Both the position numbers and the translations under genes were made by a program. 64,000 bases of DNA from Rhodococcus tibetensis. Its GTDB lineage: Bacteria > Actinomycetota > Actinomycetes > Mycobacteriales > Mycobacteriaceae. The notes beneath the pieces are model-generated. The model ran no database searches. It was given only the letters and a program-made list of their open reading frames with translations, and was not told the DNA's origin. This document shows, piece by piece, positions 1-9,824 of the stretch. The stretch's first letter is position 1; each line of letters opens with the position of its first letter. The stretch covers positions 62,001-126,000 of the forward strand of contig NZ_JANFQF010000005.1 in the NCBI RefSeq assembly GCF_024438035.1. Direction: 5' to 3'.

Positions 1-1
1 C

Positions 2-565
2 AATCCGGACGATCCGATGCAGCTGTCGGAGACCGGTAAGGCGTTCATTGCCGGCATCCTCGAACACGCCAACGAAATCAGTGCCGTCACCAATCAGTGG
101 GTGAACTCGTACAAGCGCCTCATCCACGGTGGTGAAGCTCCGACCGCGGCGTCCTGGGGTCCGTCGAACCGGTCGGCGCTCGTGCGTGTCCCGATGTACA
201 CGCCCAACAAGGCGTCCTCGCGTCGCGTCGAGATCCGCAGCCCGGACTCTGCGTGCAACCCGTATCTCACGTTCGCGGTCTTGCTCGCCGCGGGCCTGCG
301 CGGCATCGAGAAGGGTTACGCGTTGCCGCCGGAGGCCGAGGACGACGTGTGGGCGTTGACGTCGGCCGAGCGGCGTGCCATGGGGTACCGCGAACTCCCC
401 GGAAACCTCGACGGCGCGCTGCGGGAAATGGAGAAGTCCGAACTGGTCGCCGAAGCACTCGGTGAGCACGTGTTCGACTTCTTCCTCCGCAACAAGCGTC
501 GCGAGTGGGAAGAGTACCGAAGCCACGTGACGCCGTTCGAACTCAAGACGTATCTGGGGTTGTGA
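2..565 (+). CDS. glnA2: Glutamine synthetase GlnA2, C-terminal part (5' truncated by window)
   Basis: C-terminal about 187 residues of a type I glutamine synthetase; the reading frame is open to the window edge, so the start lies outside. Visible family signatures include VNSYKRL, the NRSALVRVP stretch of the active site, and [11 protein letters not shown] near the end of the catalytic domain. Position directly before glnE matches the mycobacterial glnA2-glnE pair, which is why GlnA2 rather than GlnA1 is called; GlnA1 is encoded separately at 9825-11261. Where the glnA1-encoded enzyme has a DLYELPPEE adenylylation loop, this one reads [14 protein letters not shown], so the target tyrosine is missing and it is probably not a GlnE substrate. 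Stop TGA overlaps the glnE start by GTGA. Confidence 0.9.
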   Translation, partial: NPDDPMQLSETGKAFIAGILEHANEISAVTNQWVNSYKRLIHGGEAPTAASWGPSNRSALVRVPMYTPNKASSRRVEIRSPDSACNPYLTFAVLLAAGLRGIEKGYALPPEAEDDVWALTSAERRAMGYRELPGNLDGALREMEKSELVAEALGEHVFDFFLRNKRREWEEYRSHVTPFELKTYLGL

Positions 566-3500
566 GCAAGAACATGGTGAAGCCTCCGGCAGCGCGGTCT
601 GCCGTTCCCGGGCCGGGTCGACTGGGTCTAGTCGAGCCGACCGCTCCCACCGAACTTCGTGATCTGGGCTGGGTGGGCGAAGACAGCATCGAACTGCTCT
701 GGTCCCTCTCCCGCGCCGCGAACGCCGACCTCGCGCTGCGCACGTTGGTGCGACTGAAGGACGGTCTGGGCGGCGGATGGGAAGCTCTCGACAAGGCCCT
801 GCGCACCGACAAGGGCCTGCGCGGGCGACTGTTCGGCTTGCTGGGTGCCTCGAGCGCGTTCGGTGATCACCTTGTAGCCGACCCTGCGCTGTGGACCAGC
901 CTCGCGGGCGACGTCACTCTGCCGACGAAGGAACAGGCGACCGCCAGAATGCTGGCGTCCGTCGAGGCTCACCCGGAGGAGGGCGCCCATCCGGGCGCCA
1001 ACCTGTACCGGGCCGCCGTTACCGGCTCGGAGGCTGTCGCCGCACTGCGCAAGACCTACCGTGACCAGCTCATGCTCCTCGCCGCCGCGGATCTCGCAGC
1101 AACAGTGGAGAACGAACCGGTACTGCCGTACCAGACCGTCGGGCGTCAGTTGTCCGATCTGGCGGACGCCGCGCTGAATGCCGCCCTTGCGGTCGCGGTC
1201 GCTGCGGTGTGCCCGGAAGCGCCGTGCCCGGTGCGGCTCGCAGTGATCGCGATGGGCAAGTGCGGTGCGCGCGAACTGAACTACGTCAGCGATGTGGACG
1301 TGGTCTTCGTCGCGGAACCGGCCGATTCGATCGCGAGCCGGATCGCGGGCGAGATGATGCGTATCGGATCGACCGCGTTCTTCGACGTGGATGCGGCGCT
1401 GCGGCCCGAGGGCAAACGCGGGGAACTCGTGCGCACCCTCGAATCCCACGTCACCTACTACAAGCGGTGGGCCAAGACCTGGGAGTTCCAGGCGCTGCTG
1501 AAGGCTCGACCGATGGTCGGCGATCTGGAGCTGGGGCGGCAGTACGTCGAGGCCCTCAGCCCGATGGTGTGGACCGCCTCCGAGCGGGAGGACTTCGTTC
1601 CCGAGGTGCAGGCCATGCGCCGGCGGGTCGAGGAGATGGTTCCGCCCGAATTGCGCGAGCGCGAGCTCAAACTGGGACGGGGCAGCCTGCGGGACGTCGA
1701 GTTCGCGGTGCAGCTGCTCCAGCTCGTCCACGGTCGTGCGGACGAGGCACTCCACGTGCAGAGCACCATCGACGCATTGACGGCGCTCGCCGCGCGCGGA
1801 TACGTCGGGCGCGACGACGCCGCGAACCTGGCAGCGTCGTACGAGTTCCTGCGGCTACTCGAGCATCGGCTGCAACTGCAGAAGTTGCGACGCACCCACA
1901 CCCTTCCGTCGGCCGAGGACGAGGAAGCATTGCGGTGGCTGGCGCGCGCCGCCCACATGCGGCCGGACGGCAGCAAGGATGCCCTCGGTGTCCTCAATGC
2001 CGAAATCAAGCGCAACGCGCATCGGGTGCGGCGCCTGCACGCCAAGTTGTTCTACCGTCCACTGCTCGAATCGGTGGCACGGATCGACAAGGACGCTCTG
2101 CGGCTCAGTCCCGACGCGGCAATCCGGCAGTTGGCTGCGCTGGGATACACGGCACCGGAGAACGCGCTCGGACATCTGACGGCCCTCACGAGCGGTGCGT
2201 CCCGCAAGGGCCGGATCCAGGCGCTGCTGCTACCGACGTTGCTCGAATTTCTCGGCGACACACCGGATCCCGACGCAGGGCTGCTCGCCTACCGCCGTTT
2301 GTCGGATGCGATGAACGATCAGACGTGGTTCCTGCGTCTGCTCCGCGACGAGGCGTCCGTCGCGGAGCGCTTGATGACCGTGCTCGGATCCTCGGCCTAT
2401 GTCCCGGATCTGCTGATCAAGGCCCCCGACGTGGTGCGCCTGTTCGCGGATTCGCCGAGTGGACCGCGCCTGTTGGAATCGAAACCCGAGGACGTCGCGC
2501 GTGGCATTCTGACCGCGTCGGCCCGCCACGACGATCCGGCGCGGTCCATCGCCGCTGCACGGTCCCTGCGCCGGTACGAACTCGCCCGGATCGCCTCTGC
2601 CGACATCCTCGGCATGCTCGACGTGCCCGGCGTGTGCAGTGCACTGTCCTCGGTGTGGGCCGCCGTACTCAACTCCGCGCTGACCTCGGTGATCAACGCG
2701 AGCGAGAAGGAGCGCGGCGAACCGGCCCCCGCGACGTTCACGGTGATCGGGATGGGCCGGCTCGGAGGCGGCGAGCTGGGATACGGCTCCGACGCCGACG
2801 TGCTTTTCGTGTGCGAGCCCCGCGCGGGCGTGGACGAGACCGTCGCCGTCAAGTGGGCCAACGTCGTGGCCGACAAGGTGCGCTCACTCCTGGGTGCGCC
2901 CAGCACGGATCCGCCGCTCGAGGTCGACACCGGTTTGCGGCCCGAGGGCCGTAGTGGTCCCGTGGTGCGCACGCTGGCGTCCTACGAGGCCTACTACGCA
3001 CAGTGGGCGCAGGCCTGGGAGATCCAGGCGCTGCTGCGAGCACACCACGTCGCCGGCGATGCCGACCTCGGACTGCGCTTCCTGCACATGATCGACAAGA
3101 CGCGGTACCCGGAGGGTGGGGTGTCCGAGCAGGCAGTGCGCGAGATCAGGCGCATCAAGGCGCGTGTCGACTCCGAGCGGCTGCCTCGCGGCGCCGACCC
3201 GGCCACGCACACCAAGCTCGGTCGCGGCGGTCTCGCCGACATCGAATGGACTGTGCAGCTGATCCAGCTTCGGCACGCACACGACATCGAGTCGCTCCAC
3301 AACACATCGACCCTCGAGACGCTCGATGCCATCGGCGCCGCCGAACTGCTCAGTGAGGCGGACGTCGAACTGCTGCGCGACGCGTGGATCACGGCGACGA
3401 AAGCACGCAACTGCCTGGTGCTGGTGCGCGGTAAACCCACCGACCAGCTTCCCGGCTCCGGTCGCGTCCTGTCCGCTGTCGCGCAGATCGCCGGATGGGG

Positions 3501-3588
3501 TAGTGACGACGCCGGCGAGTTCCTCGACCACTACCTGCGCGTCACCCGACGGGCCAAAGCTGTGGTGGAGAGAGTCTTCGGCGGGTGA
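562..3588 (+). CDS. glnE: Bifunctional glutamine synthetase adenylyltransferase/deadenylase GlnE
   Basis: Large protein (1008 aa from the chosen GTG) that adenylylates and deadenylylates glutamine synthetase in response to nitrogen status. It carries the duplicated nucleotidyltransferase architecture of GlnE: an N-terminal copy with [10 protein letters not shown] near residues 238-247 and a C-terminal copy with [10 protein letters not shown] near 739-748, each followed by a helical region (RGSLRDVEF and RGGLADIEW). The GTG at 562 overlaps the glnA2 stop (GTGA), indicating translational coupling; an ATG at 574 is the alternative. The likely substrate is GlnA1, whose Tyr406 loop is intact. Length is close to the mycobacterial protein (about 994 aa). 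Confidence 0.96.
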   Translation: MSKNMVKPPAARSAVPGPGRLGLVEPTAPTELRDLGWVGEDSIELLWSLSRAANADLALRTLVRLKDGLGGGWEALDKALRTDKGLRGRLFGLLGASSAFGDHLVADPALWTSLAGDVTLPTKEQATARMLASVEAHPEEGAHPGANLYRAAVTGSEAVAALRKTYRDQLMLLAAADLAATVENEPVLPYQTVGRQLSDLADAALNAALAVAVAAVCPEAPCPVRLAVIAMGKCGARELNYVSDVDVVFVAEPADSIASRIAGEMMRIGSTAFFDVDAALRPEGKRGELVRTLESHVTYYKRWAKTWEFQALLKARPMVGDLELGRQYVEALSPMVWTASEREDFVPEVQAMRRRVEEMVPPELRERELKLGRGSLRDVEFAVQLLQLVHGRADEALHVQSTIDALTALAARGYVGRDDAANLAASYEFLRLLEHRLQLQKLRRTHTLPSAEDEEALRWLARAAHMRPDGSKDALGVLNAEIKRNAHRVRRLHAKLFYRPLLESVARIDKDALRLSPDAAIRQLAALGYTAPENALGHLTALTSGASRKGRIQALLLPTLLEFLGDTPDPDAGLLAYRRLSDAMNDQTWFLRLLRDEASVAERLMTVLGSSAYVPDLLIKAPDVVRLFADSPSGPRLLESKPEDVARGILTASARHDDPARSIAAARSLRRYELARIASADILGMLDVPGVCSALSSVWAAVLNSALTSVINASEKERGEPAPATFTVIGMGRLGGGELGYGSDADVLFVCEPRAGVDETVAVKWANVVADKVRSLLGAPSTDPPLEVDTGLRPEGRSGPVVRTLASYEAYYAQWAQAWEIQALLRAHHVAGDADLGLRFLHMIDKTRYPEGGVSEQAVREIRRIKARVDSERLPRGADPATHTKLGRGGLADIEWTVQLIQLRHAHDIESLHNTSTLETLDAIGAAELLSEADVELLRDAWITATKARNCLVLVRGKPTDQLPGSGRVLSAVAQIAGWGSDDAGEFLDHYLRVTRRAKAVVERVFGG

Positions 3589-4550
3589 TCGCTGTCTGGG
3601 GGGTGCGAGCGCTCACCGCCCTCGGGTGGTGCGCGGTGCTCGTCGGGGTATTCGGTGTCCTGCTCCAATTTCTCGATGTGCACAACCAACGACTCCTCGT
3701 TCTGGCGTCGGCCGCGCCGTACTTGATGGCCGCCGCCGCGGTGGGGGTGCTGGTGCTCGGAGTGACCCGGCACTGGGTGGGGTTCGGCGTGGCCCTTGCG
3801 GTGGCCGCTGTGGCCACGCTGTCGCAGGCGCCGCTGTATCTGGCGAACGGTTCGGCGCCGGCGTCGGGCCCGGAAGTGACTGTGATGCAGGCCAATATCT
3901 GGCTCGGCAACGCAGACGCGGGGTCGTTGACGAGGCAGATCGAGGACAATGACGTCGACGTCGTGACGGTGAACGAATTGACACCCGAGGCCATCGGACG
4001 GCTCGAGGCGTCGGGAATCGCGTCCGTGCTGCCCTACTCGTTCCTGCGGCCCGGGGCCGGTGGAGTAGGCACCGGAATCTGGAGTCGGTATCCGCTGTCC
4101 GAACAAGTACACCACGAGGAGTTCCTGCTCACGGCGCTGTCGGCGCGGGTGACCCTTCCGGGCGGCGCGAGTACTGCCGTCTACGCGCTGCATCCCGTTC
4201 CACCCTGGCCGGTGGATTCGGCGGTGTGGGCAGGGGAGATGGACCGCATCAAGACCATGCTCGACGCCATCCCCGAAAACTCGGGCCCGGTGATTCTCAG
4301 TGGCGACTTCAACTCGACCCGTGATCACGTGAAGTACCGCAGCCTTGTGAGCGGCCGCTTCCGGGATGCAGCCGACCAGGTGGGTGCCGGCATCCAGAAC
4401 ACGTATCCGGCCGACCGGCAACCCTTTCCGCCGATGATCGCGATCGACCACATCGTCACGAGCGGTGCCCGGGCGCAGTCGGTGGAGTCGGTGGTGCTCA
4501 CCGGTTCGGATCACCGGGGCTTGATCGCGAGAATCACCCTAGGGCCGTGA
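3585..4550 (+). CDS. Membrane-anchored endonuclease/exonuclease/phosphatase (EEP) family protein
   Basis: 321 aa. The N-terminal about 90 residues form three hydrophobic segments; the rest is an EEP-fold phosphodiesterase domain with VMQANIWLG (metal-binding Asn), SGDFNST and the terminal GSDHRGL motif. The active site should face outside the membrane. Members cleave phosphodiester bonds in nucleic acids or lipids; the substrate here cannot be deduced. The GTG start overlaps the glnE stop (GTGA), so it is probably co-transcribed with glnE. It ends four bases before the convergent osmoprotectant operon, with no room for a separate terminator. Confidence 0.85.
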   Translation: MIAVWGVRALTALGWCAVLVGVFGVLLQFLDVHNQRLLVLASAAPYLMAAAAVGVLVLGVTRHWVGFGVALAVAAVATLSQAPLYLANGSAPASGPEVTVMQANIWLGNADAGSLTRQIEDNDVDVVTVNELTPEAIGRLEASGIASVLPYSFLRPGAGGVGTGIWSRYPLSEQVHHEEFLLTALSARVTLPGGASTAVYALHPVPPWPVDSAVWAGEMDRIKTMLDAIPENSGPVILSGDFNSTRDHVKYRSLVSGRFRDAADQVGAGIQNTYPADRQPFPPMIAIDHIVTSGARAQSVESVVLTGSDHRGLIARITLGP

Positions 4551-4553
4551 CTG

Positions 4554-5546
4554 TCAGGGGAGTGTCACGAATCCCTTGTCCACCAGCCAGTTGCGTGCGA
4601 CGTCCGCTGGTTCCTTCCCTTCGACGTCCACGAGCCGGTTCATCTCGGTGATCTCCTCGTTGGTCAGCGCCTCCGAGATGGGGGCCATCACCTCCGCCAC
4701 CTGCGGGTGGGCGTCGGCGAAGTCTTGACGCATGGTGATGGCGGGGTTGTACTTCGGGAAGAATTGCCGATCGTCGTCGAGGAGGACCAGATCGAGCGCG
4801 ATGATCCGCCCGTCCGTGGTGAACACCTCACCGAACTTGCATTGTGTGCCGTCCGCGGTGGCTTGATAGATGATCCCGGTCTGCAGGATCTGCCGGTTCG
4901 CCCGCGCGGGATCGAACCCGTAGGTGGCGGCCAAACCGGGGAACCCGTCCTGTCGCACGTTGAATTCCGTCTCGACACACGTCGTGGCGGCCGCGGGGTC
5001 GCGGTTGACCAGGTCTGCATACTGAGACAACGTGGTGATGCCGGTCTGTTCGGCGGTCTGCCTGTTCATAGCGAGTGCGTACGTGTTGTTCATCGGTGCC
5101 GGGTCCACCCACACCATGGCGTTGCGTTCGAGGTCTTCGTCCCGCACGGCCTCGAATTGCGCGACGGGGTCGGGCACGGGTTTCTCGTTACCCAGATAGT
5201 TGATCCAGCCGGTTCCCGTGTATTCGTAGGTGACGTCGATCTGCCCGTCCAACTGGGCGTCCCGGGTGCTGTTCGACCCTTGGATGTTGGTGAGATCGCG
5301 AACGTCGGCGCCGGCGGCGCTGAGCGCGAATTCGATGATGTAGCCGAGGATGACCTGCTCGGTGAAATCTTTGGAACCCACGGTGATCTTCACACCCTCG
5401 AGTTCGGGCACGAGCTCAATGCTGCCGGGTAGTACGGACAGCGGGAGCGCGCCACCGGATTCGAGACCACAACCGGCCGCAAGGGGAAGACCGCACACCA
5501 ATGCCGTTGCCGCAAGGGCGCGTCGGAGGCCTCGCCGGATCGTCAT
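4554..5546 (-). CDS. proX: Glycine betaine/choline-type ABC transporter substrate-binding lipoprotein
   Basis: 330 aa OpuAC/ProX-type binding protein. A signal peptide ends in the lipobox LAAGC, so the mature protein is a lipoprotein tethered outside the membrane. The domain begins with the family hallmark VGSKDFTEQ and includes the GSNSTRDAQL and YEYTGTGW segments lining the ligand site for quaternary ammonium compounds. The ATG at 5546 follows an AGGAC-like site and overlaps the stop of the upstream permease (TGATG). The frame stays open much further upstream, but that region lies inside the permease and is not coding in this frame. Last gene of the operon; exact ligand (betaine, choline, carnitine) unknown. 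Confidence 0.9.
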   Translation of the reverse strand: MTIRRGLRRALAATALVCGLPLAAGCGLESGGALPLSVLPGSIELVPELEGVKITVGSKDFTEQVILGYIIEFALSAAGADVRDLTNIQGSNSTRDAQLDGQIDVTYEYTGTGWINYLGNEKPVPDPVAQFEAVRDEDLERNAMVWVDPAPMNNTYALAMNRQTAEQTGITTLSQYADLVNRDPAAATTCVETEFNVRQDGFPGLAATYGFDPARANRQILQTGIIYQATADGTQCKFGEVFTTDGRIIALDLVLLDDDRQFFPKYNPAITMRQDFADAHPQVAEVMAPISEALTNEEITEMNRLVDVEGKEPADVARNWLVDKGFVTLP

Positions 5547-6316
5547 CAGCGCAGTCCTTTCGGTCCCAAGAACTCCTCGGCCAAGGCGCCGCACCAGTCG
5601 ACCAGAAGGGCGAGCGCCACGGCGAGTACTGCACCGACGACCAGCGTGACGTTGTCGCGCAGCTTGTATCCGGTGTCGATGAGGATGCCGAGTCCGCCCG
5701 CGCTCACGAGGAAGCTGAGTGTCGCGGTGCCGACGGCGAGCACGAGCGAGGTGCGCAACCCGGCCAGAATGTACGGAACCGCCAGCGGCAACTCGACTTT
5801 CCGCAGCACGAGACTCGCCGTCATTCCTTGCCCACGACCGGCGTCGATGACAGCGGGATCGACCTCCTGCAACCCGAGCATGGTGTTGCGGAGCACGGGA
5901 AGCAGCGAGTAGAACGCGATGGGCAGAACGCCGATCCAGAACCCCGTGGTACTGGTAGCCAGGAACAACAGCACGAGTAGTCCGATCGCCGGGGCGGCCT
6001 GACCGATGTTGGCGATACCGATGAAGATCGGTGCCAGCCGGGTGAACCCGGGGCGCGTCAGAAGGACGCCCAGTGGAACGGCGATGGCGACGACGATGGC
6101 GACGACCACCACCGTGATCAGCACGTGCTGCCACGTCAAGGTGGCGAGGTTCGCGGCGTTCAGGCTGCCCTGCTGAGTGGCGGTGAGTTCTCGGTTGAAC
6201 GCCCAGCCCAGTACCCCCGCCACGAGCGTGAGCACGATCACCGGTTGAACCAGCAGTCGCGCACGTTCCGAGCGGCGGGCAGCGGGTACGTCCTTCGCGA
6301 CCACGGCCGCGGTCAT
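5546..6316 (-). CDS. Osmoprotectant ABC transporter permease (second)
   Basis: 256 aa inner-membrane permease with about six hydrophobic segments and a binding-protein-dependent transport domain. The EAA-type coupling loop reads EVDPAVIDAGRGQGM followed by VELPLA, which contacts the ATPase. It starts with ATG overlapping the ATPase stop (ATGA, 6313-6316) and ends overlapping the lipoprotein start, so the genes are tightly coupled. Compared with the other permease of the operon it has a longer charged N-terminus (SERARLL). Equivalent to ProW/ProZ of the mycobacterial ProXVWZ system. Confidence 0.9.
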   Translation of the reverse strand: MTAAVVAKDVPAARRSERARLLVQPVIVLTLVAGVLGWAFNRELTATQQGSLNAANLATLTWQHVLITVVVVAIVVAIAVPLGVLLTRPGFTRLAPIFIGIANIGQAAPAIGLLVLLFLATSTTGFWIGVLPIAFYSLLPVLRNTMLGLQEVDPAVIDAGRGQGMTASLVLRKVELPLAVPYILAGLRTSLVLAVGTATLSFLVSAGGLGILIDTGYKLRDNVTLVVGAVLAVALALLVDWCGALAEEFLGPKGLR

Positions 6317-7524
6317 GACGGTGTCCCGTCTGCGCTCGTCTCCTCGTCCTCGTTGTCCTGTCCGTACTCCTCCCGCATGGCGGAGAGGTGGTTGACCAGC
6401 GTGTCGATACTGATGAGACCTTCGTATTCGCCACGCCGTCCGGTGACGACGGTCGAGGCACTGCTCTCGGCGAGCAACGCCTCCAGCGCATCCTGCAGCG
6501 TGGACTGGGTGGAGACCACTTCGTCTATCGGATCACCGATGTCGTGCAGCGAGGTGGCGTGCGCCAGGTGGCCGGGAGACACCCAGCGGATGGGACGATC
6601 ACGGGCGTCGAGGATCAGACCCCACTTGATCTTGCGTGGCGTGATCGCCGCCCGCAGTTCTTCGACCGAACCGTCGGCATACGCGGTGGGGCAGTCGAGG
6701 AGTGGCACGTCCCGGACCCTGGTCAGCGTCAGCTGCTTGAGCGATGCGTCCGCGCCGACGAACCCGGCCACCATGTCGTTCGCCGGATTCGCGAGAATCG
6801 CATCGGGGGTGTCGTACTGCATGATGTGTGACTGATTCCCCAGAACGGCGATGCGGTCGCCGAGCTTCACGGCCTCGTTGAAGTCGTGGGTGACGAAGAC
6901 GATCGTCTTGCCCAGATCCGACTGCAGTCGCATCAGTTCGTCCTGCAGCAACCCACGCGTGATCGGATCCACCGCGCCGAACGGTTCGTCCATGAGCAGG
7001 ACCGGCGGATCGGCGGCCAAGGCGCGGGCCACCCCGACCCGCTGCTGCTGCCCACCCGACAGTTGCCGGGGATAGCGGTCCCGGTACACGTCGGGGTCGA
7101 GTCCCACCAGGTCGAGCATCTCGTCGGTGCGTTCGATGATTCGCTTCTTGTCCCAGCCGATCAGCCCGGGCACTGTCGCGACGTTCTTGGCGATGGTCAG
7201 ATGCGGGAAGAGCCCGGCCTGCTGGATCGAGTAGCCGATACCCCGTCGCAACCTGTCGGGATCGATGGACAGCGCATCCTTTCCGCCGATCGTGATCTTT
7301 CCCGACGTCGGTTCGATGAGGCGGTTGATCATCCGCATCGTCGTAGTCTTACCGCACCCGGACGGGCCGACGAACACGACGATCTCGCCGGCCGGGATGC
7401 GCATCGAGACGTTGTCGACCGCCGGCTGGTTCTGGCCGGGAAAGCTCTTGATGACGTTCTCGAGGACGATGTCGACGCCCGAAACCGTGTCGGTGCCGGT
7501 GCGTGCGGTGTCGAGATCAGTCAC
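6313..7524 (-). CDS. proV: Osmoprotectant ABC transporter ATP-binding protein with CBS domains
   Basis: 403 aa cytoplasmic ATPase. Walker A is GPSGCGKTT (53-61), the ABC signature LSGGQQQR (155-162), Walker B VLLMDE (175-180), and the switch histidine lies in FVTHDFNEA near 210. The C-terminal about 130 residues form a pair of CBS modules, typical of OpuA/ProV ATPases, which gate transport by ionic strength or by nucleotide. It overlaps the upstream permease by 8 bases and the downstream permease by 4. The C-terminus is acidic (DNEDEETSADG). Confidence 0.94.
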   Translation of the reverse strand: MTDLDTARTGTDTVSGVDIVLENVIKSFPGQNQPAVDNVSMRIPAGEIVVFVGPSGCGKTTTMRMINRLIEPTSGKITIGGKDALSIDPDRLRRGIGYSIQQAGLFPHLTIAKNVATVPGLIGWDKKRIIERTDEMLDLVGLDPDVYRDRYPRQLSGGQQQRVGVARALAADPPVLLMDEPFGAVDPITRGLLQDELMRLQSDLGKTIVFVTHDFNEAVKLGDRIAVLGNQSHIMQYDTPDAILANPANDMVAGFVGADASLKQLTLTRVRDVPLLDCPTAYADGSVEELRAAITPRKIKWGLILDARDRPIRWVSPGHLAHATSLHDIGDPIDEVVSTQSTLQDALEALLAESSASTVVTGRRGEYEGLISIDTLVNHLSAMREEYGQDNEDEETSADGTPS

Positions 7525-8173
7525 GGATCCCCCTGGAGGTGGTGAGTCGGCCGACGATCACGAACAGACCGTCGAGCACGAGAGCGAGAAGCACGATCAG
7601 AACGGTGCCCGTGAGGGCTTGCGGTATCGCGGTGGGGCTTCCCACCCGCGAAAGCCCGGAGAAGATGAGGTTGCCCAGTCCGGGACCCTTGGCGTAGGCC
7701 GCGATGGCAAGGATGCCCATCGACATCTGGGTGCTCACCCGCATACCCGTGAGAATCGACGGCCACGCGAGTGGAAGTTCGATCCGGCTGAGAACAGCAA
7801 CTCGGCTCATGCCGACACCGCGTGCGGCGTCCGTCACCGCAGGGTCCACCGAAGACAGCCCGAGGATCGTGTTCCGGATGATCGGCAGCAGGGCGTACAG
7901 GACGAGGGCCGTCACGGTGGGGGCCACACCAAGGCCCAGGATGGGGATGAGCAGTCCGAGTAACGCGAACGACGGGATGGTGAGGATGGTGCTCGCGAGT
8001 GCTGTGGCGACGGCCGAGCCCGCCGGACTGCGATACACGAGGATGCCGATGACCACCGCGAAAACCGTGGCGATAATCACCGATTGCACCACGGCGCTGA
8101 CATGCAGATAAGAGTCGGTGAGCAGTTGCTGCTTCCGGGCGGAGACGAAATCCCACAGCTGCGCGATGTCCAA
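7517..8173 (-). CDS. Osmoprotectant ABC transporter permease (first gene of operon)
   Basis: 218 aa permease with five or six hydrophobic segments and the coupling loop SVDPAVTDAARGVGM. It starts at TTG 8173, with GAAAGGTG about 9 bases upstream as ribosome-binding site; no ATG or GTG gives a better fit. First gene of the permease-ATPase-permease-lipoprotein operon. The 92 bases up to the next gene would hold the promoter. This operon sits between glnE and glnA1, which adjoin each other in mycobacteria, so it was inserted or retained here. Confidence 0.88.
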   Translation of the reverse strand: MDIAQLWDFVSARKQQLLTDSYLHVSAVVQSVIIATVFAVVIGILVYRSPAGSAVATALASTILTIPSFALLGLLIPILGLGVAPTVTALVLYALLPIIRNTILGLSSVDPAVTDAARGVGMSRVAVLSRIELPLAWPSILTGMRVSTQMSMGILAIAAYAKGPGLGNLIFSGLSRVGSPTAIPQALTGTVLIVLLALVLDGLFVIVGRLTTSRGIRD

Positions 8174-8265
8174 TATCCGACACCTTTCACCCCGTCGAAA
8201 CCTGTCCGTGGAAATTTCACAGTGCTATGCGCCTGGCCTGTGCGCAGGGGAATGCGAAATCTCGG

Positions 8266-9300
8266 CTAGGTGGTGGGAATGGCGAAGAGCAGGGTGCACA
8301 CGGCGATGGAGACACCGAAGAGTGCAATCATCACGGCGTATCCGAGATTGCGTCGACTGGGGGAAATCGCCGGGTCCATCCACCAACCGAACGCCTTGAA
8401 GGCGGCCGGGACCGCCCACCACCCGAGGATCTGGGTGGTGACGACGTTGCCGATGAACAGCGCGACGGCCACCGGGACCCCACGAGCCTCGATCAGCGGA
8501 GCACTGACGAAATGGCCCCAGATCACCACCAGCGGATACAACACCAGGAGCACCAGAAGGTTGCTTCGCGCGACCGGAACCTCCGCGGACTGTACGTTTT
8601 TCGCCCCGCGAAACCAGAAGTCGAAACCGTAACTGGCCCTGCGGACTCGAAGGTCCTGATTGAACTTTGCGCCCTGTTCGAGGAGTTCGGCGCGCTCCGC
8701 CGAGTTCAGCCATCGCTCGAGATTGTCCTCGGTGTCGAAGCTGAGAACGATCGTCCAGTCCTCGGTGACGCCCCGAACAGGCCGCTCCACCTTGTGCCCG
8801 CGAAAACCCACGAACCGGGCCTCGGCGGCGGAAATCCGACGCTGCCAATCCAGAAATGCGGACTCGTCCTCGGGATCGATGCGGCAGGAGATGACCACCG
8901 ATGACGCAGCCTGCGCGGCGGTCTGTTCACCGGTCAGGAGATGGACGTCCTCGTTGCCGATGAACGCGTGCTTGATCTCCGCGACGAGGGCGGTCCGATC
9001 GTCACTGTCCAGCCACGTTCTGGCGTCGTCGAGTGTGGAGAACCTCTGGACGGTCACCCAGTCGTCCTGTACGGGCGGAGACGGTGGGATGACGTCCTGA
9101 TCGATGAATCCTGGACGACCCGACAGGATCTCGGCCGACCGCAGCTCCCAGCGCCAGTACTCGTCGAAACTGGCGTCGTCGATCCGGCGTTGGAAGATGA
9201 TCGACACCGGCGATTGCGCCGAATCGCGGGCGGAGCGAGGCACCGCGTTCACCCCCATCGGTTCGGCCAGGGCAGTGTGCGACCGGGTTTGTCGGATCAT
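8266..9300 (-). CDS. Two-domain antibiotic-biosynthesis-monooxygenase (ABM) membrane protein
   Basis: About 344 aa from the ATG at 9300. Two tandem dimeric alpha-beta barrel (ABM) modules are visible: the first around SIIFQRRIDDASFDEYWRW to VTVQRFSTLDDA, the second around VVISCRIDPEDESAF to WTIVLSFDTEDN. Three or four hydrophobic segments follow at the C-terminus (LLVLLVLYPLVVIWG, VAVALFIGNVVT, GYAVMIALFGVSI). ABM domains act as small oxygenases, heme-degrading enzymes or sensors; no catalytic role can be assigned. The frame extends to GTG 9450, but that stretch is low in conservation-like character and overlaps the ANTAR remnant; ATG 9258 is also possible. Start is the weakest part of this call. 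Confidence 0.72.
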   Translation of the reverse strand: MIRQTRSHTALAEPMGVNAVPRSARDSAQSPVSIIFQRRIDDASFDEYWRWELRSAEILSGRPGFIDQDVIPPSPPVQDDWVTVQRFSTLDDARTWLDSDDRTALVAEIKHAFIGNEDVHLLTGEQTAAQAASSVVISCRIDPEDESAFLDWQRRISAAEARFVGFRGHKVERPVRGVTEDWTIVLSFDTEDNLERWLNSAERAELLEQGAKFNQDLRVRRASYGFDFWFRGAKNVQSAEVPVARSNLLVLLVLYPLVVIWGHFVSAPLIEARGVPVAVALFIGNVVTTQILGWWAVPAAFKAFGWWMDPAISPSRRNLGYAVMIALFGVSIAVCTLLFAIPTT

Positions 9301-9411
9301 ATCGCCGGTCTCGGCGGCGGCGCGGAATTTCCTCCACTTGTCGGAACTGGGCCCATCCACGTCCGTCGCGGTGACGGATAGCGGAGAGGGTCGGAGAATC
9401 ACGGAAGGTCC

Positions 9412-9607
9412 ATGATGAGCGGAGTTGGCGTGAACGGACTCGTTGACCACCAGTTCGACGCGCTGAAAAGACGCGCTTCACGGCCTGTATTCCGAATGGG
9501 ATTCGGCAGACGAAGCCTTCGAGGTGCTGGTCATCGAGTCGAAGAACCGCAACATCAAGCTGCGAGTAATCGCCGAGGAGGTGCTCCAGGAACTGCAGGA
9601 ACGATGA
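9412..9607 (+). pseudogene. Frameshifted ANTAR-domain remnant
   Basis: Starting at ATG 9412, one frame encodes MMSGVGVNGLVDHQFDALK and then loses sense; the next frame, with no start of its own, encodes DEAFEVLVIESKNRN and IKLRVIAEEVLQELQER before TGA 9605-9607. Removing one A from the AAAA run at 9466-9469 joins the two into a continuous protein of about 62 aa. The second part resembles the last two helices of an ANTAR RNA-binding domain (DEAF..L...S...N.KLR..AEEV). Interpreted as a decayed or single-base-disrupted ANTAR protein; a sequencing error in the homopolymer is the main alternative. A GC hairpin directly follows the stop. Confidence 0.5.
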
Positions 9608-9624
9608 GGCGGCGGCGCCGCCTC
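9606..9624 (+). terminator. GC hairpin after the ANTAR remnant
   Basis: GAGGCGGC-ggc-GCCGCCTC, an 8-bp perfect stem with a 3-base loop that includes the last two bases of the TGA stop. No T-tract follows. It probably was, or is, the terminator of the ANTAR gene. Confidence 0.45.
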
Positions 9625-9727
9625 GACTTCTGAACCGGCGCCGCCTGGACGATCCAATGGTCCGGAACACTGGAACGCCTGGTGTCGCGGTTACCCGGGT
9701 TGCCTGGAGTGAAACAAGTGCCACAGA

Positions 9728-9814
9728 CGAACGAGCCCACCCGGGGAAATCAGCTGCATGCAGCCGACGCCACGGATGGGCTCGTTCGGGAGAACAATCC
9801 CGCGCGAACGCGGG
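9728..9814 (-). terminator. glnA1 terminator region: UUCG-loop hairpin plus a wider inverted repeat
   Basis: Read on the glnA1 strand just after its stop, 9814-9799 forms CCCGCG-TTCG-CGCGGG, a 6-bp stem closed by the very stable UUCG tetraloop, followed by attgttct. Further on, 9777-9788 and 9728-9739 form a perfect 12-bp inverted repeat (CGAACGAGCCCA and its complement) separated by 37 bases. Together they make a convincing transcription stop, possibly with a secondary structure that protects the 3' end. Confidence 0.65.
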
Positions 9815-9824
9815 CTCTTGCGAC

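Noticed and set aside
9689..9716. GTTAC..GAAAC as a second GlnR box near glnA1
   Set aside because: The spacing between the half-sites does not fit the 11-base phase, and it lies downstream of glnA1.
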